Assembly (NCBI GenBank): GCA_900548145.1
Contig: URJB01000013.1
Span: 1-49,124 of the forward strand
DNA: 49,124 nt
Direction: 5' to 3'
From: an uncultured Eubacteriales bacterium
GTDB taxonomy: Bacteria > Bacillota > Clostridia > Christensenellales > Aristaeellaceae
The notes beneath the pieces were generated by a model, which did no database searches, was not told the DNA's origin, and saw only the letters and a list, made by a program, of their open reading frames with translations. The translations under genes were made by a program, and so were the position numbers. This document shows positions 9,777 to 18,910 of the stretch, one piece after another. Position 1 is the first letter of the stretch. Each line of letters starts with the position of its first letter.

Positions 9777-11483
9777 ATGAAGTTATCCGTGCGAAGCGGT
9801 TCCACGATCCGCAGAAGGCTGACGCTCTCCAACTGGTATGTCACGGTGATTCCGATGATCTGCCTGTTTGCCGCGCTTTCCGTCGTTTTTCTCATGGATA
9901 TGCGGGAAAAGGAAATCCGGCAGACTCGAACGGAAATGGAACGCGCTTGCGCGGAGGCGGATCGCTGGCTGGATCTGGCGGCCGAAGCGCTTTCCATGCT
10001 GGGACTGGACGTCAACGTCCAGAACGCCATGTCGCGCTATGCAGGCGCGGCGCTGAAGGAGCAGCTGGACTATCGGGATTTTTTCCGCAATCGGCTGGCA
10101 GGCTTGTATCCCTCCAATATGCAGATGGTGAACGCTGCGATCTATCTGAAATCTGGAGAAAAAAGCTTTTCGCGGGATTATCAGGATGCGGATCTGGCGG
10201 CGTTTTTTGCCCATGACCCGTGGTTTCGCGAGCTTCTCTCCGGAGAGAAGACGGCGTATACCGGGCTGGGAAGCGGGATGACGTCCGAAGAGCAGGTGAT
10301 CCGCCTTGCTCGGAGTATCCAAAGCATGCGCAGCGGGCAGGTGCTGGGGCTGGGGTATATGGAGCTGTCAGTCGTGCGTCTGACGCGCTGCTTTGAGCCG
10401 ATGACCGCCGGACGCAGCGCCCGTCTGCTGCTGGGCGACGCGCTTTCATTGGGCGGCGATCCGCTCTCCGGCGTTCGCTATACCGTGAAAGGCCGTGTAA
10501 AAGCCCTGGATATGGACGTTGTATGTCACGTCGCTTCGCTTGAGCTGTCGCGGGCGCTGATCACCGCGTTCGCCTGGTTCTTCTGCGGCCTCGGGTTGCT
10601 GATGGGGCTGGTCTATCTTATCGACAAGCGGCTTGCCGATTTCTTTGCGCGAAGGATTCTTGCGCAGGTAGCCGCCGCCCGGCGGATGGGAAAGGGCGAT
10701 TTTGACATTGCGCTCGGAGACGCGGAAAACGATGAAATCAGCGAGCTCTCGCGCAGCCTGGAGCAGACCGCGCGGGAAATGAAGAGGCTGATCGAGGAAA
10801 AATATCTGGCGGAGATCCAGCGCCAGCAGGCGGCTCTCCATGCGCTGCAAAGCCAAATCAATCCGCATTTCATTTTCAACACGCTGGAGCGCATCTCCAT
10901 GCTTGCGCTGATTCATGACCGCTATGAAATCGTCGGCATCGTGCAGTCCTTTTCCGCCATGATGCGATATGCCATCGCTCCCACGGCGCTTGTGTCGCTT
11001 GAAGAGGAGATTGAAAACGTCAGGCATTATCTTTCCATTCAGCGTTCGCGCTTTGAGCGTCCGTTCCGCGTACAGTATGACCTGCCGCATGGGGAATCGG
11101 GGCTGGTGCTGCCGCGTCTGACGCTTCAGCCGTTGGTGGAAAACGCATTCCGTCACGGCTTCGACTCGCAGGCGGCGGAAACGATGTGTCTGCATCTGGC
11201 AGTGCGCAAGGACGGCAGCGGGACGGTGGTCGCGGTAGGAAATAACGGCCAGCCCATCTCCCCAAAGCGCATCGGGGAAATCATGCGGCTGCTGGAGGTT
11301 CCTTTAGATAGGGAAACGCAGGACTGCTTCGCCCTGCGCAACATCAGCCAGCGGCTTCGCCTGATTTACGGCCGGCAGGCGAGCCTTTCGATCTGCTCCG
11401 AAAACGGCGAAACGTGGGTGCGGCTTTGGCTGCCTGGGAGGGAGGATCATGACGAACATTCGCATCCTGCTTTGCGACGATGA
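9777..11483 (+). CDS. YesM-type sensor histidine kinase (second)
   Basis: 568 residues. Helix 1 (MICLFAALSVVFLMDM) is followed by an extracellular domain to about 260, helix 2 (AFAWFFCGLGLLMGLVYLI) and a HAMP-like region. The QINPHFIFNTLER motif places His at about 364. The ATPase domain has LQPLVENAFRHGF and FALRNISQRLRL. The second ATG (9777) is chosen because AAGGAGG lies 6 bases before it; the earlier in-frame ATG at 9762 overlaps that site. The reading frame overlaps the next regulator gene by 35 bases, so the two are translationally coupled. Its signal is unknown, and the MalE-type operon directly downstream is the natural target. Confidence 0.92.
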   Translation: MKLSVRSGSTIRRRLTLSNWYVTVIPMICLFAALSVVFLMDMREKEIRQTRTEMERACAEADRWLDLAAEALSMLGLDVNVQNAMSRYAGAALKEQLDYRDFFRNRLAGLYPSNMQMVNAAIYLKSGEKSFSRDYQDADLAAFFAHDPWFRELLSGEKTAYTGLGSGMTSEEQVIRLARSIQSMRSGQVLGLGYMELSVVRLTRCFEPMTAGRSARLLLGDALSLGGDPLSGVRYTVKGRVKALDMDVVCHVASLELSRALITAFAWFFCGLGLLMGLVYLIDKRLADFFARRILAQVAAARRMGKGDFDIALGDAENDEISELSRSLEQTAREMKRLIEEKYLAEIQRQQAALHALQSQINPHFIFNTLERISMLALIHDRYEIVGIVQSFSAMMRYAIAPTALVSLEEEIENVRHYLSIQRSRFERPFRVQYDLPHGESGLVLPRLTLQPLVENAFRHGFDSQAAETMCLHLAVRKDGSGTVVAVGNNGQPISPKRIGEIMRLLEVPLDRETQDCFALRNISQRLRLIYGRQASLSICSENGETWVRLWLPGREDHDEHSHPALRR

Positions 11484-12198
11484 AAAAGTGATCCGCACGG
11501 GTCTACGAAAAATGCTGACGCAGGCCTACGGCGGCTGTGTGGAAATCGCGGAGGCGGCGGACGGGCAGGCCGGCTGCGCGATGTATGAAATCTGGCGGCC
11601 TGATCTGGTCATTACCGATATCCGGATGCCCGGCATGGATGGGCTGGAGCTGGCGCGCCGTCTTGCAGTGCAGCAGATCGAAAGCTGCGTAGTGATTCTG
11701 AGCGCATACAGCGATTTTCAGTATGCACGGCAGGCGCTGCGCTACGGCGTGTCGGATTATCTGGTAAAGCCCGTCAATCACTTCGAACTGGAGGCGCTTA
11801 TACGCCGGCACTTTGGGCTGAATCCCGCCCAAGAGCCGCCGTCCGTCTCCAAAGAGGATGATCACAGCATTGTAGGGAGGGCCGTCGCTTATATTGAAAA
11901 CAATTTTTACCGCAATCTCTCGCTGGAAGAGGTCAGCGGCCACATCCATGCAAACGCCAATTACCTTTCCAGCCTGTTCAAGGCAAAAACAGGCATGAAA
12001 TATATTGATTATCTGACGAGCCTTCGTATGGAAAAGGCGGATCGTCTGATTCGCCGTACCGACCTTCGGGTGGCTGATATCGCGCAGATGGTAGGCTACG
12101 CTTCGGTCAAGCATTTTGGTCGTCTGTATCGGGAACGCTTTGGCATAAGCCCTTCGGATGTGCGGAATGAAATGAAAAAAAAGCCCTCTGAACTGTAA
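11449..12198 (+). CDS. Short AraC-type response regulator
   Basis: 249 residues, compact for its class. The receiver domain has phosphoacceptor Asp57 (VITDIRMPGMDG) and Lys in YLVKPVN. The AraC helix-turn-helix pair fills about 140-245 (LSLEEVSGHIHANANYLSSL; VADIAQMVGYASVKHFGRLY). It lacks the long middle segment of the regulator at 7212. It forms a pair with the overlapping kinase gene. The promoter at 12209-12237, directly downstream of its stop, is the probable target. Confidence 0.92.
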   Translation: MTNIRILLCDDEKVIRTGLRKMLTQAYGGCVEIAEAADGQAGCAMYEIWRPDLVITDIRMPGMDGLELARRLAVQQIESCVVILSAYSDFQYARQALRYGVSDYLVKPVNHFELEALIRRHFGLNPAQEPPSVSKEDDHSIVGRAVAYIENNFYRNLSLEEVSGHIHANANYLSSLFKAKTGMKYIDYLTSLRMEKADRLIRRTDLRVADIAQMVGYASVKHFGRLYRERFGISPSDVRNEMKKKPSEL

Positions 12199-12208
12199 AA
12201 TCGTCCCA

Positions 12209-12237
12209 TTGTCAGATTTTCAGGCTGCTTATACAAT
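12209..12237 (+). promoter_or_regulatory. Sigma-A-type promoter of MalE-type operon
   Basis: TTGTCA (12209-12214), 17-base spacer, TACAAT (12232-12237), 50 bases before the binding-protein start. Confidence 0.8.
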
Positions 12238-12286
12238 ATAAGCAGGAAAATCAGGAACAACCGATTGGACAAGGAGGATGAACCGC

Positions 12287-13558
12287 ATGAAAAAATGGTT
12301 TGCTTTTCTTCTGATTCTGGCTCTGACACTGACCTCAGCGCTCGCGCTGGCTGAACAGACGACGATCACAATGAGCACATGGCTGGCCACGGAGGACGGC
12401 ACCAAGGCCGTCTATCAGGAAATGCTGGATGATTTCATGGCCGCCAACCCGGATATCAAAGTGGAGGTTATCGCCCTGCCCTTTAATCAGAACAAGGATC
12501 AGGTGCTGCTGGCAGGCACGAACGGCGACGCAGCGGATGTGATCATGGGAAATTCCCAGATGATGGGCGCGTTCAACGCCGCCGGATTGTGCGCCGAGTT
12601 GGACGGGCTGATCGACCCGGAAATCACGAAGGACATCTATCCCGGCTACCTTTCGGGAACTACCTATGACGGCAAGCTCAAGGCCGTTTCATGGGCGCCG
12701 CATCCGCTGGTACTCTACTACAACGTGGAGCTCTTCGCCGCCGCCGGGCTGGATCCGGCGACGCCGCCCGCCACGTGGGACGACATGCTTGACGCCGCCC
12801 GGAAAATAGCAGCGCTGGGCAGGGACGGCGACGGCAACCAGCTCTACGGGTTGGGAATCCCTACTGCAAAGGTGACATATTCCGGAGCCGCTCTCAACGG
12901 CATCCTCTACGCCTATGGCGGACGCTTTGTCGATGAAAACGGCAATGTGGATATCGTCAGCGACGCCAACATCGCCGTTTTCCAGATGCTCAAGGAATTG
13001 ACAGATGAAATGGTCATTCCTTCCGCACTGGAGATCAAGGATCTCCGCGGAATGTTTGCCAGCGGAACGCTGGGCATGATCGTGGACAGCGACGCCGCGC
13101 TTGCGACCTTCCGCTCCGCCAGCGGGCAGGGAAAGGCGTTTGACGAAAAAATCAGCGTGTGCACGATTCCCATCGGCGCGACGGGGCGCAGCGAGACAGT
13201 CTACACCGAGCATCAGCTCACCGTGTACGCCAAATCCGAAAAGAAGGAAGCGGCAATAAAGCTGGTGGAATTCCTGATCAGTCGGGATGCAATGGTAAAG
13301 TATCACGCCGCGTGTGCGATTCTCTCTCCCCGTGCGTCCATCGCTACGCTGCCGGAGATGAACGAGGACGCCTTTACCGAGACGTTCAACAGGCAGTCGC
13401 TGACAGCCAGTCCGCTGCCCGCTTCCAATCCCATGTTTGACAACGCCATGAACGAAATGACCAAGGCCATGGAGCGGGTAATCATCGGCGGAGAGGATAT
13501 CAAATCCGTGCTGGAAGAAACGCAGCAGACCATCGCTGAGCTTTATGACAGGTATTGA
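12287..13558 (+). CDS. Sugar ABC transporter substrate-binding protein (CUT1)
   Basis: A 423-residue MalE-like binding protein. Signal peptide residues 1-22 (KKWFAFLLILALTLTSALALA, then EQTT) without a lipobox Cys. The mature start TITMSTWLATEDGT and the ANPDIKVEVIALPFNQNKDQ region are typical of family 1. The ATG at 12287 has AAGGAGG nine bases upstream; an ATG at 12278 abuts that site and is unlikely. The operon continues with permeases, a sulfatase and a phosphofructokinase, so a sulfated or aminated sugar is the best guess for the ligand. No ATPase gene accompanies it. Confidence 0.9.
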   Translation: MKKWFAFLLILALTLTSALALAEQTTITMSTWLATEDGTKAVYQEMLDDFMAANPDIKVEVIALPFNQNKDQVLLAGTNGDAADVIMGNSQMMGAFNAAGLCAELDGLIDPEITKDIYPGYLSGTTYDGKLKAVSWAPHPLVLYYNVELFAAAGLDPATPPATWDDMLDAARKIAALGRDGDGNQLYGLGIPTAKVTYSGAALNGILYAYGGRFVDENGNVDIVSDANIAVFQMLKELTDEMVIPSALEIKDLRGMFASGTLGMIVDSDAALATFRSASGQGKAFDEKISVCTIPIGATGRSETVYTEHQLTVYAKSEKKEAAIKLVEFLISRDAMVKYHAACAILSPRASIATLPEMNEDAFTETFNRQSLTASPLPASNPMFDNAMNEMTKAMERVIIGGEDIKSVLEETQQTIAELYDRY

Positions 13559-13571
13559 CGCGCTGCGTCTG

Positions 13572-13604
13572 CAGGGCCGCAGGGATTCCTGCGGCCCTGT
13601 TTTT
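13572..13604 (+). terminator. Intrinsic terminator between binding protein and permeases
   Basis: A perfect 12-bp stem (13572-13583 with 13588-13599), loop GATT, then five T. Its place 13 bases after the binding-protein stop suggests partial termination or 3' protection, giving more binding protein than permease. Confidence 0.93.
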
Positions 13605-13636
13605 CAAATAATATTGTTTTGAAGGGAGATCCCCCT

Positions 13637-14545
13637 ATGACGACGCCCACAGCGCCGGTGAGCGGCAAAAAAAGAAACGGGAAAACTCGCAACTTGTTCG
13701 CGGCCGGTCTGCTCACGCCGGCAGTGATACTGCTGAGCTTTACCATTATCCTGCCGGTTTTTCTGGTGATCGGCCTTAGCTTTTTCAAATACAATCTGCT
13801 GAATCTGGATAAAATCGAATGGAACCGATTCGCCAATTATACGGCTATTTTCAAAAACCCCCTGTTCTTTGCCTCCTTCGGCCGCACGCTTGTCTATGTG
13901 TTCGGCACGGTTTTCACCCAGTTCCTGATCGGGCTGGGAGCGGCGCTGCTGCTGAACTGGCGCGCACTGCGGGGAAGCCGGCTCTATCGCACGCTGCTGT
14001 TCCTCCCGTGGACCGTCCCGTCGCTGGTCGTCGCGGTGGTGTGGATGTTTATGTATCAGCCTCAGTATGGCGTCATCAATTCCGTTCTGCGCTTACAAAA
14101 CGCCAATCTGCTCGGCGGCATTCATACAGCCATGCCGGCTGTGATTTTCGCGGCTGTGTGGAAGCAAATGCCGCTGATGATGATTATGCTGCTCAGCGGG
14201 TTGCAGACGGTGCCGGAAAACCTGCAGGAAGCCGCCGCCATTGACGGCGCAGACGCCTTCCAGCGCTTCGGAGCCATCGTCCTCCCCTGCCTGATGCCCG
14301 TTTTGAAAACCGTAACGCTGACCTCCATCATCACGAATTTTCAGATGTTCGTGCTGTTCTTCACGATGACGGGGGGCGGCCCTGTACGCGCGACCACGAC
14401 GCTGACCATCTATACCTATGAAACGGCCTTTACCGGTTTCAATCTGGGGCGCGGCGCGGCAATCGGCGTATGCTGGCTGGTATTTCTGGTGAGTTTCTCC
14501 GCAATTTACAACAAAGTGCTTTCCCTGCGGGAAGTATCCTACTGA
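13637..14545 (+). CDS. Sugar ABC transporter permease (MalF-like)
   Basis: 302 residues. After a basic N-terminus, the first helix is AAGLLTPAVILLSFTIILPVFLVIGLSF. The EAA loop is QEAAAIDGADAFQRFGAIVLP around 199-219. The segment TMTGGGPVRATTTLTIYTYETAF is typical of MalF/UgpA-type permeases. The ATG at 13637 has AAGGGAG upstream; an in-frame TTG at 13619 overlaps that site. It pairs with the MalG-like protein encoded 11 bases downstream. Confidence 0.92.
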   Translation: MTTPTAPVSGKKRNGKTRNLFAAGLLTPAVILLSFTIILPVFLVIGLSFFKYNLLNLDKIEWNRFANYTAIFKNPLFFASFGRTLVYVFGTVFTQFLIGLGAALLLNWRALRGSRLYRTLLFLPWTVPSLVVAVVWMFMYQPQYGVINSVLRLQNANLLGGIHTAMPAVIFAAVWKQMPLMMIMLLSGLQTVPENLQEAAAIDGADAFQRFGAIVLPCLMPVLKTVTLTSIITNFQMFVLFFTMTGGGPVRATTTLTIYTYETAFTGFNLGRGAAIGVCWLVFLVSFSAIYNKVLSLREVSY

Positions 14546-14556
14546 GGAGGCCGCGC

Positions 14557-15390
14557 ATGAAAATTTCCCTCTCGAAGCGTATTCTTTCTCAGGCTGCGGC
14601 TGCTGCGCTGGCCGTCCTGTTTGTGTTTCCCATTTACTGGATGATCGTCACCTCGCTCAAGCCCAATGCGTCGATTCTCCGGCTTCCGCTGGAATTCTGG
14701 CCGAGAGAATTTACCGGCGCAAACTATCGTGCCATTCTTTCGGACGGCCTGTTCCCCATATACTATAAAAATAATCTGATCGTTTCTCTTGCTACCACCG
14801 TGCTGACGCTGCTCATTGCCATTATGGCGGCTTATGCTTTTTCGCGTTTTCCCTTTCGCGGCTCCAGGACGCTGCAGATGCTGTTTCTGTCCACGCAGAT
14901 GTTTCCGGCCGTGGTGCTGCTTATCGCGCTGTACAGCCTGTACGCAAAGCTGGGTCTTATCAATACCTATACGGCGCTGATCCTGGCCTGCTCCACCAAT
15001 GCGCTGCCCATGTCCATCTGGATTCTGAAAGGCTTTTTTGACACGGTTTCAAAATCGCTGGAAGAAGCGGCGTATATCGACGGCGCGTCCAGAGGATACA
15101 GCATGGTGAGGATCATCGTCCCGCTGGTACAGCCCGGCATTCTGGCGGTAGGCCTGTATTCCTTTCTGATTTCCTGGGAGGATTTTCTCTGGGGCTTAAA
15201 TCTGGTAAATCGGCTGGATATGCGCACATTGGCTTCCGGCATTTCGTTGAGCTATTTGGGAGAATATACCTACGACTGGGGAAAGGTGATGGCCGCCACC
15301 GTCAGCGCGGCGCTGCCTGTGCTGGTCGCCTTTATCTTTCTGCAAAGATATTTAATCTCCGGACTGACTGCCGGAGCGATTAAGGAGTGA
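14557..15390 (+). CDS. Sugar ABC transporter permease (MalG-like)
   Basis: 277 residues. The N-terminal helix AAAAALAVLFVFPIYWMIVTSLKP ends with the family's WMIVTSLKP signature. The EAA loop is EEAAYIDGASRGYSMVRIIVPLV around 168-190, and the end is GLTAGAIKE. GAGGAGG lies before the ATG. Its stop is immediately followed by the sulfatase gene, so import and desulfation are encoded in one transcript. Confidence 0.93.
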   Translation: MKISLSKRILSQAAAAALAVLFVFPIYWMIVTSLKPNASILRLPLEFWPREFTGANYRAILSDGLFPIYYKNNLIVSLATTVLTLLIAIMAAYAFSRFPFRGSRTLQMLFLSTQMFPAVVLLIALYSLYAKLGLINTYTALILACSTNALPMSIWILKGFFDTVSKSLEEAAYIDGASRGYSMVRIIVPLVQPGILAVGLYSFLISWEDFLWGLNLVNRLDMRTLASGISLSYLGEYTYDWGKVMAATVSAALPVLVAFIFLQRYLISGLTAGAIKE

Positions 15391-15395
15391 TCCCT

Positions 15396-16745
15396 GTGCG
15401 ACCGAACATCCTGTTTTATTTCACCGACCAGCAGCGCTGGGACACGCTGGGCTGCATGGGCCAGCCGCTGCCCGTCACGCCCTGTCTGGACGCGCTGGCC
15501 GCCGACGGCGTGTGCTTTGAGCAGGCGTACAGTCCGCAGCCCGTCTGCGGCCCCTGCCGCGCCATGTTCCAAACGGGACAATGGGCCGCGCAGCTGGGCT
15601 GCTTCCGCAACAACCTGGCCCTGCCGGAAAACGTAAAGACCGTGGCGAACTGGTTTGAGGAGGCCGGCTATGAGACCGCCTATGTGGGCAAATGGCATCT
15701 GGCCAGCAACGGCGAACTGGAAAAAGCGCCGAAGATCGATTATACCGTCACGGCCATTCCCCCCGAGCGCAGGGGCGGCTACCGGGGCTTCTGGCGGGCG
15801 GCGGACGTGCTGGAATTCACTTCCCACGGCTATGACGGCTATGTGTTCGATGAAAACATGGACAGACGCACTTTCACGGGCTACCGGGCGGACTGCATCA
15901 CGGATTTTGCGCTGGAATTTCTGGACGGCTACGACGGCCAAAGGCCCTTCTTCCTGACTGTTTCGCACATCGAACCCCATCACCAGAACGACCGCGGCCA
16001 TTACGAGGGGCCGGAGGGGTCGAAGGAACGGTTCGCCCATTTCACGCTGCCGCCCGATCTGGCGGCGTTGGGCGGCAACGCCGCGGAGGAATACCCGGAT
16101 TATCTGGGCTGCTGCCGCAGCCTGGACGACAATCTGGCACGGCTGGTGAAAAAGCTGCGGGACATGGGCGTCTATGACGACACAGTGATCGTTTTCGCGT
16201 CGGATCACGGCTCCCATTTCAAAACCCGCAATCAAGACCGCCACCTGAACGGATACGACGACTACAAGCGCTCCTGCCACGACGCCTGCCTGCATGTGCC
16301 GCTGATCGTCCGGGGCCCCGGCTTCCGGGGCGGAAAGCGGGTCAGGGAGCTGGTAAGCACCGCGAGCCTGCCGAAAACCTTCCTCGCCATGGCCGGCGTT
16401 TCAGCCGACATGATCGGTGAAAATCTGCAATCCGTAGCGGACGGGAAGGTCGATGGACGCGAGAACGCCGTTTTCGCGCAGATCAGCGAAAGCCGCGTAG
16501 GGCGTTGCGTGCGTACGGCGCGCTATCTGTACAGCGTGTACGCGCCGGGCAAAAACGGCGGGGAATGCGCGGACAGCGACGTATACGCCGATGATTTCCT
16601 CTACGATATGGACAGCGACCCATGGCAGCTGCACAACCTGGCGGGCGACCCCGCCTATGCGTCCGTGCGGGACGAGCTGGCCGCGCTGCTCATCCGCAAA
16701 ATGAAGGAAGCAGGCGAAAGGCCGCCGCGCATCGAGCGCTTATAG
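15396..16745 (+). CDS. Cys-type sulfatase, cytoplasmic
   Basis: A 449-residue type I sulfatase. The N-terminus RPNILFYFTDQQRWDTLG holds metal-binding Asp. The formylglycine motif is Cys51-Gly-Pro-Cys-Arg, within VCGPCRAMFQTGQ. GKWHLAS and FASDHGSHF supply further active-site residues. There is no signal peptide, so it acts inside the cell on an imported sulfated sugar. The GTG at 15396 is preferred because TAAGGAG ends eight bases earlier; a GTG at 15387 overlaps that site. Maturation of Cys51 would need the maturase at 8645. It ends in TAG, a rare stop here. The substrate is probably a sulfated GlcNAc/GalNAc, inferred from nagA/nagB downstream. Confidence 0.92.
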   Translation: MRPNILFYFTDQQRWDTLGCMGQPLPVTPCLDALAADGVCFEQAYSPQPVCGPCRAMFQTGQWAAQLGCFRNNLALPENVKTVANWFEEAGYETAYVGKWHLASNGELEKAPKIDYTVTAIPPERRGGYRGFWRAADVLEFTSHGYDGYVFDENMDRRTFTGYRADCITDFALEFLDGYDGQRPFFLTVSHIEPHHQNDRGHYEGPEGSKERFAHFTLPPDLAALGGNAAEEYPDYLGCCRSLDDNLARLVKKLRDMGVYDDTVIVFASDHGSHFKTRNQDRHLNGYDDYKRSCHDACLHVPLIVRGPGFRGGKRVRELVSTASLPKTFLAMAGVSADMIGENLQSVADGKVDGRENAVFAQISESRVGRCVRTARYLYSVYAPGKNGGECADSDVYADDFLYDMDSDPWQLHNLAGDPAYASVRDELAALLIRKMKEAGERPPRIERL

Positions 16746-16829
16746 GAGCGAAAGCGGACTCGTCCATACCCGGCCGCGTGAAACGATTTTCAACCGCTCA
16801 CCAATTCCGTCAAAGACAGGAGAGAAGCC

Positions 16830-17987
16830 ATGCTCAACCGACTGCTGATCATCCATGGGGGCGGCCCCACCTGCGTGCTGAACGCCTCCGCCTATGGCGT
16901 CATCCGGGAAGCCCAAAAACACCCTGAAAAAATCGACGGCGTCTTCGGCTGCATGGGCGGCGTCGGCGGCCTGCTGAACCGGAATTTCCGCAGGCTGGAC
17001 AGCCTTGCGCAGGAAAAGCTGGAGCGGCTCAAATATACGCCGGGTACTGTGATCGGTTCCTCCCGCTATCCGCTGGCTGCGGACGATTACGCCCGACTGG
17101 CAGACGTCCTCCGGGAAGAGGGCTTCGGCTATGTGCTCATGAGTGGTGGGAACGGCACCATGGACACCTGCGGGCGGCTGCACCGGGCGTGCGCCCCCAA
17201 AGGGATTCTGGCGGGCGGCGTTCCCAAGACCATCGACAACGATATTTCCGTTACCGACCATTCGCCTGGTTTCGGCAGCGCTGCGCGCTATATCGCCGGG
17301 GCGGTGCGGGCAATCGGGGAGGATGTGAAAAGCCTGCCCATCCACGTATGCATCGTGGAGGCCATGGGCCGAAACGCAGGATGGATCGCCGCCGCCTCCG
17401 CATTGGCTCGGAAGGATTCCGGCGACGCGCCGCATCTGATTTATCTGCCGGAGCGCCCGTTCGACGAGGAAGCGTTCCTCCGGGATGTAAAGGCGCTGCA
17501 CGAGCGACAGGGCGGCGTGGTGGTCGTGGTCAGCGAGGGGCTGAAGAACAGGGACGGACAGCCAATCGTTCCGCCCCTGTTTCAAACAGGCCGCGCCGTC
17601 TACTACGGCGACGTGAGCGCCTATTTGGCTGAATTGGTGATCCGGCGGCTGGGTGTCAAGGCCCGCAGCGAAAAGCCGGGGCTGCTTGGCCGCGCCCAGA
17701 CCGAGATGCAGTCCTTCGTCGACCGGAACGAGGCCGTTGAGGCCGGAGCGGAAGCCGTGCGCGTCCTGCTGGACGGACAAAGCGGCTTCATGACGGGCTT
17801 TAAGCGCGTTTCTACGGAGCCGTACCGGGTCAGACTAATCCGCATTCCGCTGGAGGACGTGACGCTGGCCGAACGCACGCTGCCCCCGGAATATATCGCA
17901 CCCTCTGGCCATGACGTGACGAATGCTTTCCTTTCATGGGCGCGTCCCCTGCTGGGCGATGATTTCCCGGAATACTTCTCATGGTAA
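16830..17987 (+). CDS. 6-phosphofructokinase family enzyme
   Basis: A 385-residue PfkA-fold enzyme that phosphorylates fructose 6-phosphate. Motifs are HGGGPTCVLNAS, MSGGNGTMDT, GVPKTIDNDISVTDHSPGFGSA (catalytic TIDND) and EAMGRNAGWIA. The phosphoryl-donor positions are mixed. GGNG carries Gly, as in ATP enzymes, while PKTIDND carries Lys, as in PPi enzymes and some ATP-dependent group II enzymes. The donor is therefore uncertain. It follows the sulfatase by 84 bases and supplies the step between NagB (fructose 6-phosphate) and the aldolase encoded downstream. Another phosphosugar cannot be excluded. Confidence 0.88.
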   Translation: MLNRLLIIHGGGPTCVLNASAYGVIREAQKHPEKIDGVFGCMGGVGGLLNRNFRRLDSLAQEKLERLKYTPGTVIGSSRYPLAADDYARLADVLREEGFGYVLMSGGNGTMDTCGRLHRACAPKGILAGGVPKTIDNDISVTDHSPGFGSAARYIAGAVRAIGEDVKSLPIHVCIVEAMGRNAGWIAAASALARKDSGDAPHLIYLPERPFDEEAFLRDVKALHERQGGVVVVVSEGLKNRDGQPIVPPLFQTGRAVYYGDVSAYLAELVIRRLGVKARSEKPGLLGRAQTEMQSFVDRNEAVEAGAEAVRVLLDGQSGFMTGFKRVSTEPYRVRLIRIPLEDVTLAERTLPPEYIAPSGHDVTNAFLSWARPLLGDDFPEYFSW

Positions 17988-18072
17988 CAGCCTTTCGTGC
18001 GCCATGAGCGCCCATTCTGCCTTCGAAAGGGATAATGAAATTTCATACTTTTCTTCTCCACGTGCATTCCGC

Positions 18073-18078
18073 TATACT
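18073..18078 (+). promoter_or_regulatory. Possible -10 of Ssu-like operon
   Basis: TATACT, 43 bases before the permease start, with no convincing -35. A perfect palindrome TGAAATTTCA (18035-18044) lies just upstream and could bind a regulator. Confidence 0.4.
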
Positions 18079-18121
18079 GAAAATGGATCAAAAAGACAAA
18101 ACATGCATAAGGAGAAGGACA

Positions 18122-18910
18122 ATGAACGATCTGACAAAGCGCAGCCTGGCCGACCGTATCCCCGAAAAAGCGTGGCTGCTGCTTTCCTTTCTGACGGCAA
18201 TGCTCCTGTGGTATGCGCTCTCCATTCTTCCTGCCACGTCCCGTGCGTTCCCCAACGTCGTCCGGGTCATTCAGAGCATCGGCACGATGATTCGGCGCGG
18301 CGTGCTGTGGAAGGATCTCTCCTCCAGCCTGATTTCCGTTTCCGCAGGCTACGCGCTGGGATTTGTCATCGCGCTGCCGGCGGCTATCCTGATGGCGTGG
18401 TACAAGCCCGTGCGCTGCATTGTCGAGCCGTGGATTCAGTTTATCCGCAACATTCCGCCGCTGGCCTATGTTCCGCTGATCGTCATTGCGGCGGGCGTGG
18501 GCCGCAAGCCGCAGATCATCGTCATTACCATCGCCTGCTTCCTGATCATGTGCATCACGATTTACCACGGCGTGGTCAATGTGGATGAAACGCTCATCAA
18601 GGCCGCCAGAGTGCTGGGCGCCGCCGACAGGGACATTTTCATCCGCGTCATCGCGCCCGCCACACTGCCCTTTATCCTCACAGCGATCCGGCTCGGTGCG
18701 TCCGTAGCGCTGACCACCCTGATCGCCGCTGAATCCACGGGGGCGTCGGCAGGACTGGGCATGCGCATCCGCAGCCTTAACAACAGCTTCGAGTCCGCAC
18801 CGATGCTGCTGTATATCATCATCATCGGCGTGCTGGGCATCAGCATTGAAAAGCTTATCAAGCTAGCGGAAAGGAGACTGACCTCATGGCAGGAGAAGCG
18901 CGAAATCTGA
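18122..18910 (+). CDS. ABC transporter permease (SsuC/TauC-like)
   Basis: A 262-residue permease of the nitrate/sulfonate/taurine group with about six helices. The first is near residues 17-40 (AWLLLSFLTAMLLWYALSILP). The coupling loop is KAARVLGAADRDIFIRVIAPATLPFILTAIRLG around 160-192. AAGGAGAAGG precedes the ATG. The reading frame overlaps the ATPase gene by 25 bases. The ligand is unknown; the group also carries pyrimidines, aromatics and other small anions. Confidence 0.9.
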   Translation: MNDLTKRSLADRIPEKAWLLLSFLTAMLLWYALSILPATSRAFPNVVRVIQSIGTMIRRGVLWKDLSSSLISVSAGYALGFVIALPAAILMAWYKPVRCIVEPWIQFIRNIPPLAYVPLIVIAAGVGRKPQIIVITIACFLIMCITIYHGVVNVDETLIKAARVLGAADRDIFIRVIAPATLPFILTAIRLGASVALTTLIAAESTGASAGLGMRIRSLNNSFESAPMLLYIIIIGVLGISIEKLIKLAERRLTSWQEKREI

